Source of the DNA: Notospermus geniculatus
Lineage: Eukaryota; Nemertea; Pilidiophora; Heteronemertea; Lineidae
Assembly (NCBI GenBank): GCA_002633025.1
Contig: NMRB01000792.1
Span: 121,430 to 185,429, forward strand
Reading direction: 5' to 3'
DNA length: 64,000 nucleotides
The notes below the pieces were generated by a model. That model did not search any database, was not told the DNA's origin, and worked only from the letters and a program-made list of their open reading frames with translations. Numbering within the stretch: position 1 is the first letter of the stretch; every line of letters begins with the position of its first letter. Below, piece by piece: positions 1 through 10,771 of the stretch. A program made the translations under genes and the position numbers.

Positions 1-1369
1 GAACTTGGGCAACATTTTGCTGGAGAATGGACCATTTTGAGGTTGCCTTGCTTGAGCATCTGAAACGTGATCAACTTTCAAAGATTAGCACAAAACCACA
101 TGGCGCACAACACAATGTCCTTCAGCGAAGGGCGACGATTGGTCAGATGTGACAGATAGCATTCGCGGTGAAACACTGATTCACGAAATATAATCGCAGA
201 CTGTGCGAGCGCTGCTCGAGCAGAAAATATTCAGCAAAAAGGCGGTTGAAAAATGCAATTTGTGAAATAGGGAAACAATTTTTCTCAAGAGCTTCACTTT
301 TCGGGAAATGCGTGAGATTACACATAGCTCGCGGGAGTGCGGGAGAACAGGTGGTGTAAATGCGTGAGTCTCCCGTGAAATGCGTGAGACTTGGCAGGTC
401 TGCATGTACATGTATACAACGTGTATACACAAGAGAAAGAGAACTTATCCCCTCCGAACTTTTACCAATATGTCCATTTATGACCAGAAATACTTTCATC
501 AGAACTCACGATGTTGCTCAATCGCAAAAGCTCCTAGACGACAAGACTACCAGAAGAGTAGGGCGACTGCATATCAGCAGAAATAGGCCGTCCAAAGCAG
601 TTATGTATGTTTCATCCAGCGTCCATGGAAACTTGCCAACCACGCAAATTATTCCAGCCATACTAGATGGTAGATTTTATGTAATCTATTGCAGATTACA
701 TTAAGAAGTCATCGTCCGGAAAAGGCTCCTTGGTGGTTACAGGGTGGTGCTACCCCTGGCCTGACTGCGCTTTCGACTTCATGTGAGCACACACGACCAA
801 CATGATGATGAATGAGAATGTCAAGGGTCCAGAGCACATGTCCATTTTAGCAATGTCGAGAAAATCACATTTCAATATTTGCAAGAGTTGTATAAACATG
901 ATTAAATCGGGTGTCTGAAAACATTTGGAATTTAATGTATGTTTATTAGGAAAGGAAGCACACATGTACATTGCAAGTGTCCTCTAAAAATGTCACTTAT
1001 GTAGCGCAAAATCTCAATTTAGCAAATAATGGACATATCGTGATGGTGCTTCAAACTCTCGATATGAAATCTTTTCTTAGTGCAAGCATTATCACTATAG
1101 GAATAAATAGAGCTGTTACATTGTATCTAGTTTTTCATTCTACAACAACCGTCCAAGTCATCTTAGATGCCTACATACAGGCATGTTTACAGCCATTACA
1201 CATTAGAGTCAGAATGCTCCTCACTACGTAAAGGAGTTTCTCAAGGCTATTGTTCTCCTATTGGAATCTGCCCGTTGAGGATCCCTCAAGTTATTCCAGA
1301 ACGTACCGAAATCTGACTTCAAAGGCCTCCTTCAAATTGCTTCATCAAGCAGAAGGTGCCATTGATATT
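1..1369. other. No recognisable feature
   Basis: Only short ORFs on both strands, none with a recognisable domain or a convincing splice context. Apart from short A/T-rich stretches I see nothing in this segment. Confidence 0.6.
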
Positions 1370-1487
1370 GGCCCGTATTCTAGAAGCCTCCTTAACTCTA
1401 AGGTCCACTTTAAGCTTTTGTATTCTGCCCTGCAAACAATAGCTAAAGGTAAACCTTAGAGTTAAGGAAGCTTCTAGAATACGGCCC
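1370..1487. repeat. Fold-back element, about 118 bp
   Basis: The left arm, beginning GGCCCGTATTCTAGAAGCCT at 1370, returns as its reverse complement ending ACGGCC near 1487. The arms are about 35 bp and nearly perfect, around a spacer of about 45 bp. It has no coding capacity. It is probably a MITE; the family was not identified. Confidence 0.75.
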
Positions 1488-1763
1488 TTTAGAATGCTCC
1501 TTTAGGAAAAGGAACTCCTTAGTTAATTTAGCGGCGGGTCTCCTTTAATCCTAAGGCTGGTCAGGTCATTTACGTCATATTCCATTTGGTGAAATCAACT
1601 GAGATAGGAAATCCTTTCGTGAGGGCGCCTTTAGTAACAAAGGAACTCCTTTATAAAAGAAATGGATGAGGTCGATTCTGGGAGCGATTTTGTATGAGGC
1701 ATCCTCAGTAAGGATTTCCTCTGGCGAAAGGTGACCTCACGAAAAGGCGCCTTAGGCATGTTA

Positions 1764-1892
1764 GGCTGATTTTACATCAGGCACACGCGACACGAACACG
1801 CAGGCGAACAATGGCGTCACAAGGATTCATCACAATGAAACCTTTGTTAGCCTGCGTATTCGTGTCGCCTGTGCCTCGATGTAAAAACAACC
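1764..1892. repeat. Fold-back MITE with TTA flanks
   Basis: The arms begin GGCTGATTTTACATC on the left and end GATGTAAAAACAACC on the right, and pair over about 50 bp with a few mismatches. TTA lies directly outside both ends (1761-1763 and 1893-1895), as expected of a 3-bp TWA target duplication. Its plan (TTACAT-type end, a long CG-rich arm, a short CAATGG/CCTTTG centre) matches the palindromes at 41.8-42.6 kb, so it may be a distant member of that group. Confidence 0.75.
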
Positions 1893-2139
1893 TTAGGACT
1901 AAAATAAAGCTACATGTATAATAAAAAATGGAAATGGCCCGTTCTAAAATACGGGCCATAGTGTGTCGTCTGGATCTGTGGGTTTTATCAAGGTGTCTCT
2001 TCCTGACAGTGTACAACGATATTGCGAAATGGTTGAAGTAAGTAAATCAAGATGGCTAAAGATAGGGGGAAAGTGCAATGGAGTTTATCATTCGGCCTGC
2101 ACAGGCGTGTTCTGCAACAGTCGGCAGTGACCAATGTTA
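1893..2139. other. 3' flank of the TRIM-like gene
   Basis: Contains a short imperfect inverted repeat (GGCCCG / CGGGCC, 1936-1958) and no gene. It would hold the 3' UTR of the minus-strand gene, but I see no definite polyadenylation signal. Confidence 0.4.
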
Positions 2140-2457
2140 TTACGCATCGTCCTCGTCACTGTCATCCGCCACTTCATCGAAGCCTAGTCCCACCATCGCC
2201 TCATTAAAGCGACGCCGAATGTCGAGCCGTTGTCGTTTCGAATTCGCCGAAATTTCCTCGCAGAACGCGTTCAACTCTTGTTTTTCCCTATGCGCTCTCT
2301 CGCGGAAGATGGCGATCTTCTTTTGCACTGCATCTAAACGTTGCGTGCTGTCCTCATCCATTATTTCCAATTTCAGCAACTCTTCAGCCTCCGCCAACGC
2401 GGCTCGAAATTCCTCATCATGTTCCCGTTTCTCGGCAACGCGGGCGGCAAGTTCAAT
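2140..2457 (-). CDS. TRIM-like protein, exon 3 (C-terminal coiled coil)
   Basis: Last coding exon, residues 563-667. It starts after a good acceptor (pyrimidine-rich tract ending TTAG, exon from 2457) in phase 0, which matches exon 2. Its first residues continue the coiled coil: heptad-like, rich in E, K, R, A and L, with no proline for about 90 residues. The protein ends in an acidic tail (DDSDEDDA) and a TAA at 2140-2142. No SPRY, NHL or other C-terminal domain follows, so the protein stops after the coiled coil as in minimal TRIM proteins. The charged helix is expected to mediate dimerisation; that is inferred from the family. Confidence 0.8.
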   Translation of the reverse strand: MELAARVAEKREHDEEFRAALAEAEELLKLEIMDEDSTQRLDAVQKKIAIFRERAHREKQELNAFCEEISANSKRQRLDIRRRFNEAMVGLGFDEVADDSDEDDA

Positions 2458-2635
2458 CTAAGAAGAAGTAAAATTCAATGATGATGATGATGATGATGAT
2501 GATGATGGTGACTCACAAAATGTCGCAAAAATCAGCTGGGCGGCAAAATCAACAAAGTCTCCGTCGATGTTTTCTTAGTAGATCTACTGATACATAATAT
2601 ATTCATATGGTTTCGTTTTCCGACCAGGACATAAA

Positions 2636-3398
2636 TATTCGAAAAACATGGACTGTGGATTAATGGACTCTGGATTACTGGACTGTGGATATCAAGGACT
2701 GACCAGTCATAAACACCTCATTGACATACGCCGCCTGCCTGTGTAGTGTATCGAAGACGTCATCGCGAATAACACACCAGTGCATGCATAATAGGCTACT
2801 TAACTGAATTTTCATAACTGGTTGAGAAAAATAATGCCTTTAATTTGCTCGGGAAGAGACGGCGAAAAGCCTAGCTATGCAATTCTCCATGCACCTATTT
2901 TGACCAGCTCGCCGGGAAGCGAATCTCTTTCCTAACTGATATATCCCTTACGACCAACTTTTTTCCCCAACCTATATAGCAAAAGCTAATCCTAATCCTA
3001 ATTTTAATCCTAATCCTCATACTACTCCCAACACTAACCCTAACCCTAACCCTAACACTAACCCAACCATTAACTCACCATTCACTTCGTAAATTTCATT
3101 TCGTAATGGATATACTGGTTAGGAATCTATACTGGTTGGGAAAAAAAATTCGCCGCCGGGAATGTGATATGGTGATACCAGCCCTTCCGAACATCCTGTT
3201 TAGTCACCAGCTAAATGAACATTCGATGTGACCCGACAGCACACGGTGATGACAGCTTCTCAATCTCTCAAGACAGCTCCTAATTTCCTGTCGGAGAGAT
3301 TACCATTCCAGGCGGCGTATGTCATGACTGCTCAGTCCATGGTTTCCTCAGTCCAGTAATCCAGAGTCCATTGATCCATAGTCCATGTTTTTCGAATA
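2636..3398. repeat. Fold-back/TIR element with about 90-100-bp arms
   Basis: The left arm (2636-2737: ATTCGAAAAACATGGACT through CGCCGCCTG) is repeated inverted at 3309-3398. The arms carry internal short repeats of TGGACT. The interior has no ORF of note and includes the MITE at 2931-3123. Both arms lie inside intron 2, so the intron RNA could fold into a long hairpin. Confidence 0.75.
2931..3123. mobile_element. MITE with telomere-like CCCTAA interior, copy 1
   Basis: The ends are CCTAACTGATATATCC and the inverted GGATATACTGGTTAGG (about 25-bp TIR). The interior is made of degenerate and perfect CCCTAA units (about 2990-3062). A second copy with the same ends, interior order and size is at 59145-59335, so the telomere-like repeats belong to the element and do not mark a chromosome end. 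Confidence 0.8.
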
Positions 3399-3485
3399 CC
3401 CTTGTGCCCGCAGCAATGCAAAACCAAGAAGGCAAAACAAAAATAAGCAAGAAATAAAACACATTAACCCCAAAACATCGCTCAC

Positions 3486-4916
3486 CTCAGTGTCTCTGGA
3501 CTGGTCCTTTACTTCCTGAATAAACTTCTCCTTCTCCTCAATAATCCTTTCCTTCTTCCAGTCCAATTCAACATCCTTTTCTTCCATCACTTTCAAATCG
3601 TCATCAACCTCACGAAGTTTACGATAGTGATCCTTTAAGTCCTTATTGGACGGAAGCACCTGCATCGTCTTCTCCAGCATCGCCATCTTCTTACGCACGT
3701 CAACTTTGATTTTCTGCATTTCGTCGTCCTCATCTGCATCCATGACTGGCGTCTGGTCACGTTCTTTCATTGGTGGTATAGCCTGTATGTTCCAACCGCT
3801 CATGAGGGATTCCCTATTCCCTCCGACATCTTCAGGATGTTCTACCTTATTCCCCTGGAAATTGAAATTCCGTTTACAGAGTCGGATCACATGTTTATCC
3901 TGCAGCTGTCGAAGTTTTTTATCGCTGGCTTCTGCGTCCTGAAACCGATTAGTCCGCCAACCCTTAGTACCAAGTATTGCAGTCTTCTGAGTTTTCTTCA
4001 GTGTTGAAGGTTGGCTGGCACGAAAAGCACAGTTATTACATTGGACGGCTTTAGGGGGCGCCATCTGACTCGCATGGACGATGCAGTCTTGTCGCACTAT
4101 ATGCGGTGTGATACCGTGCTCATGACGCCGCGCACAATCGGTGCAGAATCGTCCACTGCAGCCAAAGCATACGTAAGTAACGTAGGACTGTAAGCCGAAC
4201 CTGACGCAGACGATGCACCACGGGGTGTCGGCATCTACGCGTACGGAGAAGAAGTCATCTTGGTTTCGAATATCCTCACTGACGTTCGTTGTCGGTGAGA
4301 CGACTTTAGGCATCGTTACTTCGTCTGTTCGAAAACCTTTCGACTCGTTCTTGCTGCCAACGTGAGGGTTCTTAGGCCTACTAACATTCTCCTTCTCTCC
4401 CCCAACAGAATCTTTCGGCTTCTGTACAACGACAATTCTCGATGTCTTATTAAACCTTATGCACAAATCTCCTTTATCGTTCACTCCAAAATCGACTCGG
4501 TCTTTGCCTTCTCCTTTCTCCTTGCTTTCCTCCTCCGGTTCTTCAGTGTACCGTCTGACCCTAAGACCTGAATGGGTCTTTCCATTTCTACCATCGGGAC
4601 CAGCAGCTGACGCGGTTTTGCCGAAATTTAAAAAACGTATCTGCTGAGCTTCGTCGGTAACCCCTCCCTTGGCCCTTACTCCGGGCTGCGTTTTTTCCTT
4701 TTCATCATCCTGCACACATCTCGCCGTATTCCCCATCACATTGGTCACGTCATCTTTTGGACTTGCAGTGCTTGATTCATTTTCGGTCTTGATGCTTGAA
4801 GCACCCCATTTGATTGTCATCCCTTTTATTGTTTTATCAACAACATCGGGAAGACGCACGAGTTCGTGATTCGTTGCACTTTTCGCGTGGTCCGTTTCAT
4901 GGAGCACAGGTTTCTC
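3486..4916 (-). CDS. TRIM-like protein, exon 2 (linker, B-box-like zinc finger, coiled coil)
   Basis: Central exon, 477 codons, residues 86-562. The acceptor is a strong minus-strand TTTTTCTTCTTGTAG (exon from 4916) and the donor is GAG|GTGAGC (exon end 3486); both junctions are phase 0. Residues 86-310 form a low-complexity charged linker (K, E, S, T rich). A zinc finger follows at about 319-357, with C319, C322, C335, C338, C343, C346, H350 or H352, and H357: the B-box pattern. A further C-x2-C (VQCNNC) lies shortly downstream. The last 100 or so residues are an acidic/basic coiled coil that runs on into exon 3. RING, B-box and coiled coil in this order define the TRIM family of ubiquitin E3 ligases. 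The linker between RING and B-box is longer than usual. Confidence 0.82.
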
Positions 4917-5100
4917 CTACAAGAAGAAAAATGAAGTTTGTAGGGATTCCTTCGGGAGGGTTTTGTCAACACACCACGTCGCGTGCCGCAATTCTGGAAA
5001 TGCACCCACCCATTTCCCACCTGAGTTATTACTGTTCTGCCCTGCCCGCTGGTTCATGGGAAAAGTTGACGATAGAAATTGATTAATAGTGAGGTGTCGC

Positions 5101-5194
5101 AAGCGCCCGGTTTGGCCCTACGGCGACGTTTATCTGTTGTGTGGGTGTACCCAAACAATAGATAAACGTTCTCGTATGGCCTAGCCGGGCGCTT
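5101..5194. repeat. Fold-back element, 94 bp
   Basis: AAGCGCCCGG at 5101 and CCGGGCGCTT ending at 5194 begin arms that pair over about 40 bp (including GATAAACGTT/AACGTTTATC) around a short GTGGGTGTACCC centre. It is a hairpin-forming MITE inside intron 1. Confidence 0.78.
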
Positions 5195-5344
5195 ATTGGT
5201 TACAAACTGTAGGTTCCTTCAGCAGCTTTTCAGCACCCACCTAAAGCCGGATAAAATTAATTACGCCAAAGTGAAATCGACCGTCTTTTTAGATATCCAA
5301 CATAGAGCACAAAAAACGACACACAAAATGACAGTATAAGTAAA

Positions 5345-5512
5345 GTCGACTCCGAATTTCGCAAATTATCGACCCCAACCCGAACCGGGGTGTTCCTCAG
5401 GCACTTTCTAATGCCTGAGGAAGACGCCGGTTTTTTCTGGTATTTTCACTACTAGAAAGTGCCTGACGAAGACACCGGTTGGGGCCGAAAATTTGCGAAA
5501 TTCGGAGACGAC
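5345..5512. repeat. Fold-back element with Penelope-type hammerhead-like arms
   Basis: GTCGACTCCGAATTTCGCAA on the left pairs with TTGCGAAATTCGGAGACGAC on the right (arms about 70 bp). Each arm contains a degenerate CTGA(C/G)GA, then an ACACCGG.. stem, then (C)GAAAA. That resembles the CUGAUGA/stem II/GAAA core that hammerhead ribozymes of Penelope-like elements carry. A half copy lies at 48385-48450. The core positions are mutated, so activity is doubtful. Confidence 0.6.
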
Positions 5513-5569
5513 ATTATTTGTCTTTTTTTACGTTGTTTTATGAAGCCGGAATTGTAAGCACGTCCTTAC

Positions 5570-5824
5570 CTTCTTGTTTGTTTCCCCAGTCCGTGGGAGG
5601 TCGTTGACATCGTGTAGAAGATGTCTATCCCCAAATTCAGAATGTGGAGCAGCTTGGCAATGTGGACAGGGAAACCGTTCATGTTTGTAGACATGGTGCA
5701 AAAGCGAGTAACAGCGGCTGCAGGCACAGTGTCCACACGAGTCAAGAATCTGCCAGTCTGTTGTCACCTCGCAGCAGAAAGTGCACTCACGTGCACTATT
5801 TTCAAGACTACTCATCATCTGCAT
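5570..5824 (-). CDS. TRIM-like RING/B-box/coiled-coil protein, exon 1 (RING finger)
   Basis: First coding exon of a three-exon minus-strand gene (5824-5570, 4916-3486, 2457-2140), predicted at 667 aa. The ATG at 5824 has a further Met at residues 3 and 4. A C3HC4 RING finger is complete: C14, C17, C30, H32, C35, C38, C53, C56. RING fingers of this type recruit a ubiquitin-charged E2, so the protein is probably a cytoplasmic or nuclear ubiquitin E3 ligase; substrate unknown. The exon is 85 codons, ends AAG|GTAAGG, and joins exon 2 in phase 0. Three independent phase-0 joins and continuous domain order strongly support the model. An upstream non-coding exon cannot be excluded. Confidence 0.85.
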
Positions 5825-7636
5825 GAAAGGAGAGTTGTTAACATTCCATAGATAAGACAGTCGGGAGCGGGTCCTTTGTCTGCTTTAACCCTTATGCTAC
5901 CGTGCCACACACCCTCGGACATTCAAACTGACATAGAATCGTAACCAGTGGACCGATTGATGTCCTCTTTGCATATCTTTTAATGCGAGACTACCCCCCC
6001 CCCCACCTCTGAACACGCGGTTTTGCTCTGTTTGAAGAAACCTCGGTGAAATTGCATTCTAACGCTTGTCCGGGGGTCCAGATTGACCGACTCCAAAGTG
6101 CAAATCTGACCAGTTGTGACAAAATGGCCGTATCTCCGGAACGGAAGTAGCTACGACGACGCGACTGGCGCCAAAAGAAAGAGGAGACGAAAGTAGTTCA
6201 TTTGACCAATTTTCCTGTAGGAGCAACGGTTATCGAGATATAGACGTTTAAAGATAGGCCACCTGACGAAAACGTAGGCCGAATGCGAGTATTTCCTCAC
6301 AACTTGCATCTTCGGCTCTGTCCTGTTTCTCTCACAGACATTTTGGAAGAGGCAAACCTGCATGAGGTCGTGACCCATTTAGTTGCCTCCAGAATGAGTG
6401 TCTTGTCACCAGTTTTGGTTGCAATTTGTGGGCGCCAGGCGCGTTTTTGTAGACATATCAGAAACACCCTTTATGAATATGGCCCGTAGTGTTCCAACTG
6501 CATGTATACAAATGTGATGGAATTTCTAAAACACCATATTGCAATTTTCTCACATGCACCGGGATCTTAACCAGGCGCATTTGCAAATTGGAATGTCCTT
6601 TCATAAAGAATTACCGCAAAAAATGACTTACGAGAATTACAGCAACGATGATGGAGACCTCAATGAATATCACAGCTGTGAGTTAAATTCGTTTATTTCA
6701 CGGACTATGGTATAGGCCTACGTTAGGCCCAAATTATGAGCACTGGCTGTCTTGCGAAATCGTATTGATTGGACAAGTATTCACGCATTTCAATGTACAC
6801 AATGATAAATATATCAACACAGGAGACATTGTGAAGTATACAAAGTGTTGACCTATAAAATCAGGACCGAACGAGAATAATCATTCAACGTCCATCCTGT
6901 CATGTCTGTATGCCATGTATGCGTGGGTTTAAACACGAAACTAGGCCACGGGGATTGATCGAGATCCGCTATTGGTGTGTTGGTTGTCAAAAAGAAGGAG
7001 GAGGGAGCGGGGGGGGGGCATTGGTGATAGACAAATACATGTGCCGTGCATTGAAGGCTTTTTGGAGCAAACGCAGAGAAATGTGTGGGAACAGATCATG
7101 CTGTCATAGCGTTTTCTTCCCAGACAATAATTTAGAAATTTGTTCACATTTCAGTCATTCAATCGGAAGACGATGAATGGTCTTGCGATATCATTCATAG
7201 TTCTGCCACGAAAAAAACGGTGGTCAGGGCCGGATCGAGGATTGACAGAAATTGTCAGAGGCGGCGAGCACCGAAAGCGCGAAGCCCAAACGGGAGTCCT
7301 GGGGATATTCCCCCAGAACAATTTTACAATTTTAGTGCTTTAGATGCATTTTCCTGGCATCTGAGAGCAAAATACTCGAATTATCTGATTAATTTTTTCT
7401 TGCTAAAAAGTCATTGCTCTGCCAAAAATAGCGGGAGCGTACCCCCCCCCCGGATTCGGGCCTGCTGGTGGAAGCAACTCTCGTTCTGAGTATCCATAGC
7501 TACAGTATGCGGGAGAGGCGGCACCACAGGCGATCGGTTTACGTAGGCCTATGGATATGCCGCTCAGCGAAGAGAAACGTGACTGTCCTAGTCCCGAACT
7601 TGAGTTTGGTGACGAGACACGAGACGTAGTTTTTTT
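5825..7636. other. Intergenic, no gene seen
   Basis: Upstream flank of the TRIM-like gene. It contains a run of C at about 5996-6004, a G-rich run near 7010-7018 and a C-run at 7442-7450. ORFs are short and unconvincing. No promoter element could be assigned. Confidence 0.5.
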
Positions 7637-7657
7637 TAAGTATCTTCGCCTTGTTTA

Positions 7658-7932
7658 AAGCTGACGTGAACGAACAAAAAGCCCCCATGCGACGAGCAAG
7701 AGAATTGCAAACGCCCTGCAGACACCTCACACGAAGGCTCAGAACATGATATACCCACGACGCCAGGAGGGCGCCACCTTATTTGTCTTCAAGCAACAGA
7801 GCTATCAACACCTCCGCATACCTCTTATACTATTCAAAGAAAAAAAATTGTAGTCATTTATAGACGGGATTCGAGCCGCCGATCTTCTTCTGATTTGTAA
7901 TCAACCACTCTATCCACTCGGCCAACAAGCCA
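7658..7932 (-). mobile_element. tRNA-headed SINE-like unit, left arm
   Basis: Reading the minus strand from 7932: an A-box-like TGGCCGAGTGG, a B-box-like GGCTCGAATCCC, then a body of about 200 bp that is shared, inverted, with the unit at 8450-8723. Shared body words include GACAAATAAGGTGGCGCCCT and GGGCGTTTGCAATTCTC. The Pol III-type boxes suggest a tRNA origin; which tRNA is not clear. Confidence 0.65.
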
Positions 7933-8444
7933 GCTGACAGAGACATGATTTGTGTTTGTCATAGACGTAGACCTTCGACTTACGTAATCATTGTTACAAC
8001 AGAAGGCGCTCCTACGCTCGCACCAATCTGTTACGCCGTACTCTCAGGATTGTGGGTAATCAAGATGGCGCCGGATGATTGACAGCGAACTTCTTTCTTG
8101 GCTGATCATGTGATCCCTCGATCCCTTTAGTTTCTAGGATCAAAATACCTGCAAACCTCGCTTATTATGAGATTTGTTACTTGCCATGCAATTATTCACA
8201 AAAATCTGTAAATATTTTTGCATTAAACGAAGCCAATAACGTGGATTTATTTTATCAACCAAGATTCCTACGCTGTGATGAGGTCGCGGACGTACACGTC
8301 GGCCAAATCTGGCCGATGTGATGCGTTCCACGGCTACACAGGTCTGTGCAAAAGCAGTCTCACCAAGCAGTCTCGCGCAGCCTGTGTGGACACAATACTT
8401 ACGTAATAATACTACGAATAAGAGAAAACATGACAAGTCTTCCA

Positions 8445-8723
8445 AAAAGTTCGGTGGCCGAACGGGGAAGACGTGGAACAACAAAGATAACAGGGCGCAG
8501 GTTCGATTCCCAGCTGGATCAAAAATCCTTCTTTCAGAAAAATGTTCAGCAGGAGCTCACCAGAGGATGTTGACACCTCTAAAGCTCGAAGACAAATAAG
8601 GTGGCGCCCTCCTGGCGTTGTGGGGTATATCATGTTCTGAGCCTTCGTTTGAGGTGTCTGCTGCAGGGCGTTTGCAATTCTCTTGTTCGTCGCATGGGGT
8701 TTTTTTTTCGGTCAGGTCAGCTT
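8445..8723 (+). mobile_element. tRNA-headed SINE-like unit, right arm
   Basis: A-box-like TGGCCGAACGG, B-box-like GGTTCGATTCCC (about 8500-8512), then the same body as the left unit in the opposite orientation. The tRNA-like heads of the two units have diverged more than their bodies. Confidence 0.65.
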
Positions 8724-8744
8724 TAAGTATCTTCGTCTTGTTTA

Positions 8745-8919
8745 ATATACACCGTCACTCTATATCGGTCTAACGTCATACGCTAAAAGACGCTCTTGCA
8801 GCAGGCGATATCTGTAGTACCAACCATCTCCTGAAATACATTACGTCTTAGAAATGAAGTCCAATTTCGTATTTCGTACCTCGTGTTTCGTCAGATTTGC
8901 GAAACCTCACTAATGCCTT
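8745..8919. repeat. Half copy of the GAGGTTTCGC palindromic repeat
   Basis: Contains the right arm of the repeat found whole at 31.6-32.3 and 36.5-37.2 kb: TATACACCGT, then AGACGCTCTTGCAGCAGGCG, then TTTCGTCAGATTTGCGAAAC, ending CCTCAC. The other arm is missing. Confidence 0.75.
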
Positions 8920-9558
8920 TGAATGCCGAACGACCTCTTTCCATTCAATAAAATAACGTAGAGATCAGTGGTTCCCTGGCCGTAGTAGGCCTACTTGTCT
9001 TTCATTAGTGGGAGCCCCTCGACTTGACGCTGGAGTTAAACAGGCTAAGAGTGAATTTTTAAAATATAGGCCCACAGGTGGAAAAGCCCCTCTTCCAAAG
9101 GGGTTCAGATTTCTTAGGCATGTTGATTAGAGGTCAAATAAGAAGTATTTGCGAACTTTATTAAAGCTAACCCTTCCCTTGTGGAGCAGGCCACGCCCAA
9201 AGTCTATGGCACTTGCGCACAGAGGCAACTTTTAAAAAAATCCAAAAAAACCTTGCGTAATATGTTAGTTTCGGTGTCATGTAGGCCTACATTATGTACA
9301 TGTATTACAAACATTGCAGTGCTGGTTGAACAGTATAATATCAAAACGTTATCCGATCCTTGTCCCATGGATAAATTTAAAGTAACGATCGAGTGAGTGT
9401 GTGATGACTGGCTGCCGCATTTAATTGCAAAGATCGAATGAATGATTGCCTTTTTTCCCGTCCATACATTGTTGCCCCAGGTGCCCTCCGATACAACCAC
9501 ATTTACTGTATCTGGCTATAAACCTTATGTGACAATGCAATGGTTTGAGGACGACTAA
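8920..9558. other. No recognisable feature
   Basis: Short ORFs only; nothing recognised. Confidence 0.5.
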
Positions 9559-9703
9559 TACCCGCTGTACACGATCAAATTTTTCATCCATTTTTTTGGA
9601 AATTCCGGCCCTATTGGGGCTTCACTGTATAAACCCGCATGTAGGCCTTTATTGAGCATATTCAGAAAATTGGATGAAAAAATTTGATCGTGTAGAGCGG
9701 GCA
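9559..9703. repeat. Fold-back element, about 145 bp
   Basis: Arms of about 40 bp: CCCGCTGTACACGATCAAAT on the left, and ATTTGATCGTGTAGAGCGGG on the right. The arm style (..TACACGATCAA) resembles the element at 26138-26289. No clear target duplication. Confidence 0.75.
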
Positions 9704-10279
9704 TAAATCATACGGTGTTGCACGCTTTAGAAAGTAAGAGGAACCACGCTGAATAGACGACGCCGGTAGAAGTAAGTCAGTAAGTTACATTTATTAATCT
9801 CGTTCTATTGAAGAATACCTAACAGGTCGGCACAGGACTAGCAGCGGCGGTCTCAGAACTAAATCTTTTGCGCGGCAGGTCATAACAAAAGCTTATTGAT
9901 CGACTGAGGTGGAATGTAATCGCCACTTTCCTTGAGATTCTCGGTTTTGTTTCCTCTTGCTTGATGATTTTATTGAAGTATCTGTTTTTCCTGATTGTAA
10001 GTCATCCAGGTGCCTATAGAGAGATTTTGGTGATATCCGAGTGAAATCTTCACGCCTTACAGAAAATGTGAATCAGGCTATTTTTAGACCTACCGGTAAT
10101 TAGTTAATGGATAACTGAAATAATTTTTTAAAAAAACTCTATATAGGCACAGGAAGGCTGCTTTAGGTAATGCTATAATCCGGAACAGTAGTGCAATCGG
10201 TACCACTAGTCGGAATTTCGCTCGAAGATGAAATTTTAAGACCATTATAATGTAGACGCGCGCCTGTGTGAAAGTAACC
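9704..10279. other. No recognisable feature
   Basis: AT-rich, without ORFs of note or repeats I can recognise. Confidence 0.5.
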
Positions 10280-10510
10280 CAGGCCCTAGTAAGGAGGGTC
10301 CGCGGGACCCGAACTCCTAGGATTCTCAGTCCTACGGACCTTAACTCTTAGGAAATAAGTCCTACGGTCCTGGACAACTAGGAACTGTAGTCCTAGGCCC
10401 AAGATTCCTAGGAACCAATGTCCTAGGACTGCGCCTCCTTAGGAATAGAGGTCCAACATTAACAGCGGTCCTGGTGGCGGACTTCCGTTACGATAGAAAT
10501 ATAGGATCCT
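10280..10510. repeat. Degenerate TCCTAGGA-type palindrome array, part 1
   Basis: Recurrent CCTAGGA / GTCCTA / GGTCC words about every 25-35 bp (for example GTCCTAGGCCCAAGATTCCT and AGGAACCAATGTCCTAGGAC). It is an irregular array made of small palindromes. Confidence 0.6.
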
Positions 10511-10771
10511 AAGTCCTACATTGTACTCACAATTAAAGACCGAAAACTGGGTTGATATACATGTATATAGTCATATACAACTCAAAGTATTCTGGACATA
10601 TTTTTCATTCGCAGTGAAGTGTTGCAATTTGAAAACTTGTGCCAAGCAGACCTGGTGAAAATGAGGCCCTGATTTGGTCCCTGGGCATAGTCTAGTCATG
10701 ACAAGATGACCCTCGGTAAAATGTCATGCAAAATGCATATAAACTCAACCCGTTTTGCTATAAATCCACGT

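Larger units (their letters stand above)
2458..3485 (-). other. Intron 2 of the TRIM-like gene
   Basis: Phase-0 intron bounded on the minus strand by GTGAGC and TTAG. Most of it is a fold-back structure (2636-3398) enclosing a telomere-like MITE (2931-3123). A (GAT)n microsatellite lies at 2479-2506, near the acceptor. Confidence 0.75.
4917..5569 (-). other. Intron 1 of the TRIM-like gene
   Basis: Phase-0 intron, minus-strand donor AAG|GTAAGG and acceptor TTGTAG. It holds two fold-back elements (5101-5194 and 5345-5512). Confidence 0.75.
7637..8744. mobile_element. Inverted SINE pair between 21-bp direct repeats
   Basis: A palindromic composite. The outer ends read AAGCTGAC (7658) and GTCAGCTT (to 8723), and the outer arms pair over about 140-180 bp (7658-7795 with 8590-8723). 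Each arm includes, toward the centre, a tRNA-like head (minus strand 7861-7932; plus strand about 8450-8520). The whole is flanked by TAAGTATCTTCGCCTTGTTT-type direct repeats of 21 bp (7637-7657 and 8724-8744, one mismatch). The direct repeats suggest one insertion of the pair as a unit. There is no protein-coding content. Confidence 0.75.

Noticed and set aside
2990-3062. Telomeric CCCTAA repeats as a sign of a chromosome end
   Set aside because: They are inside a short TIR element present again at 59145-59335 and are flanked by genes on both sides.
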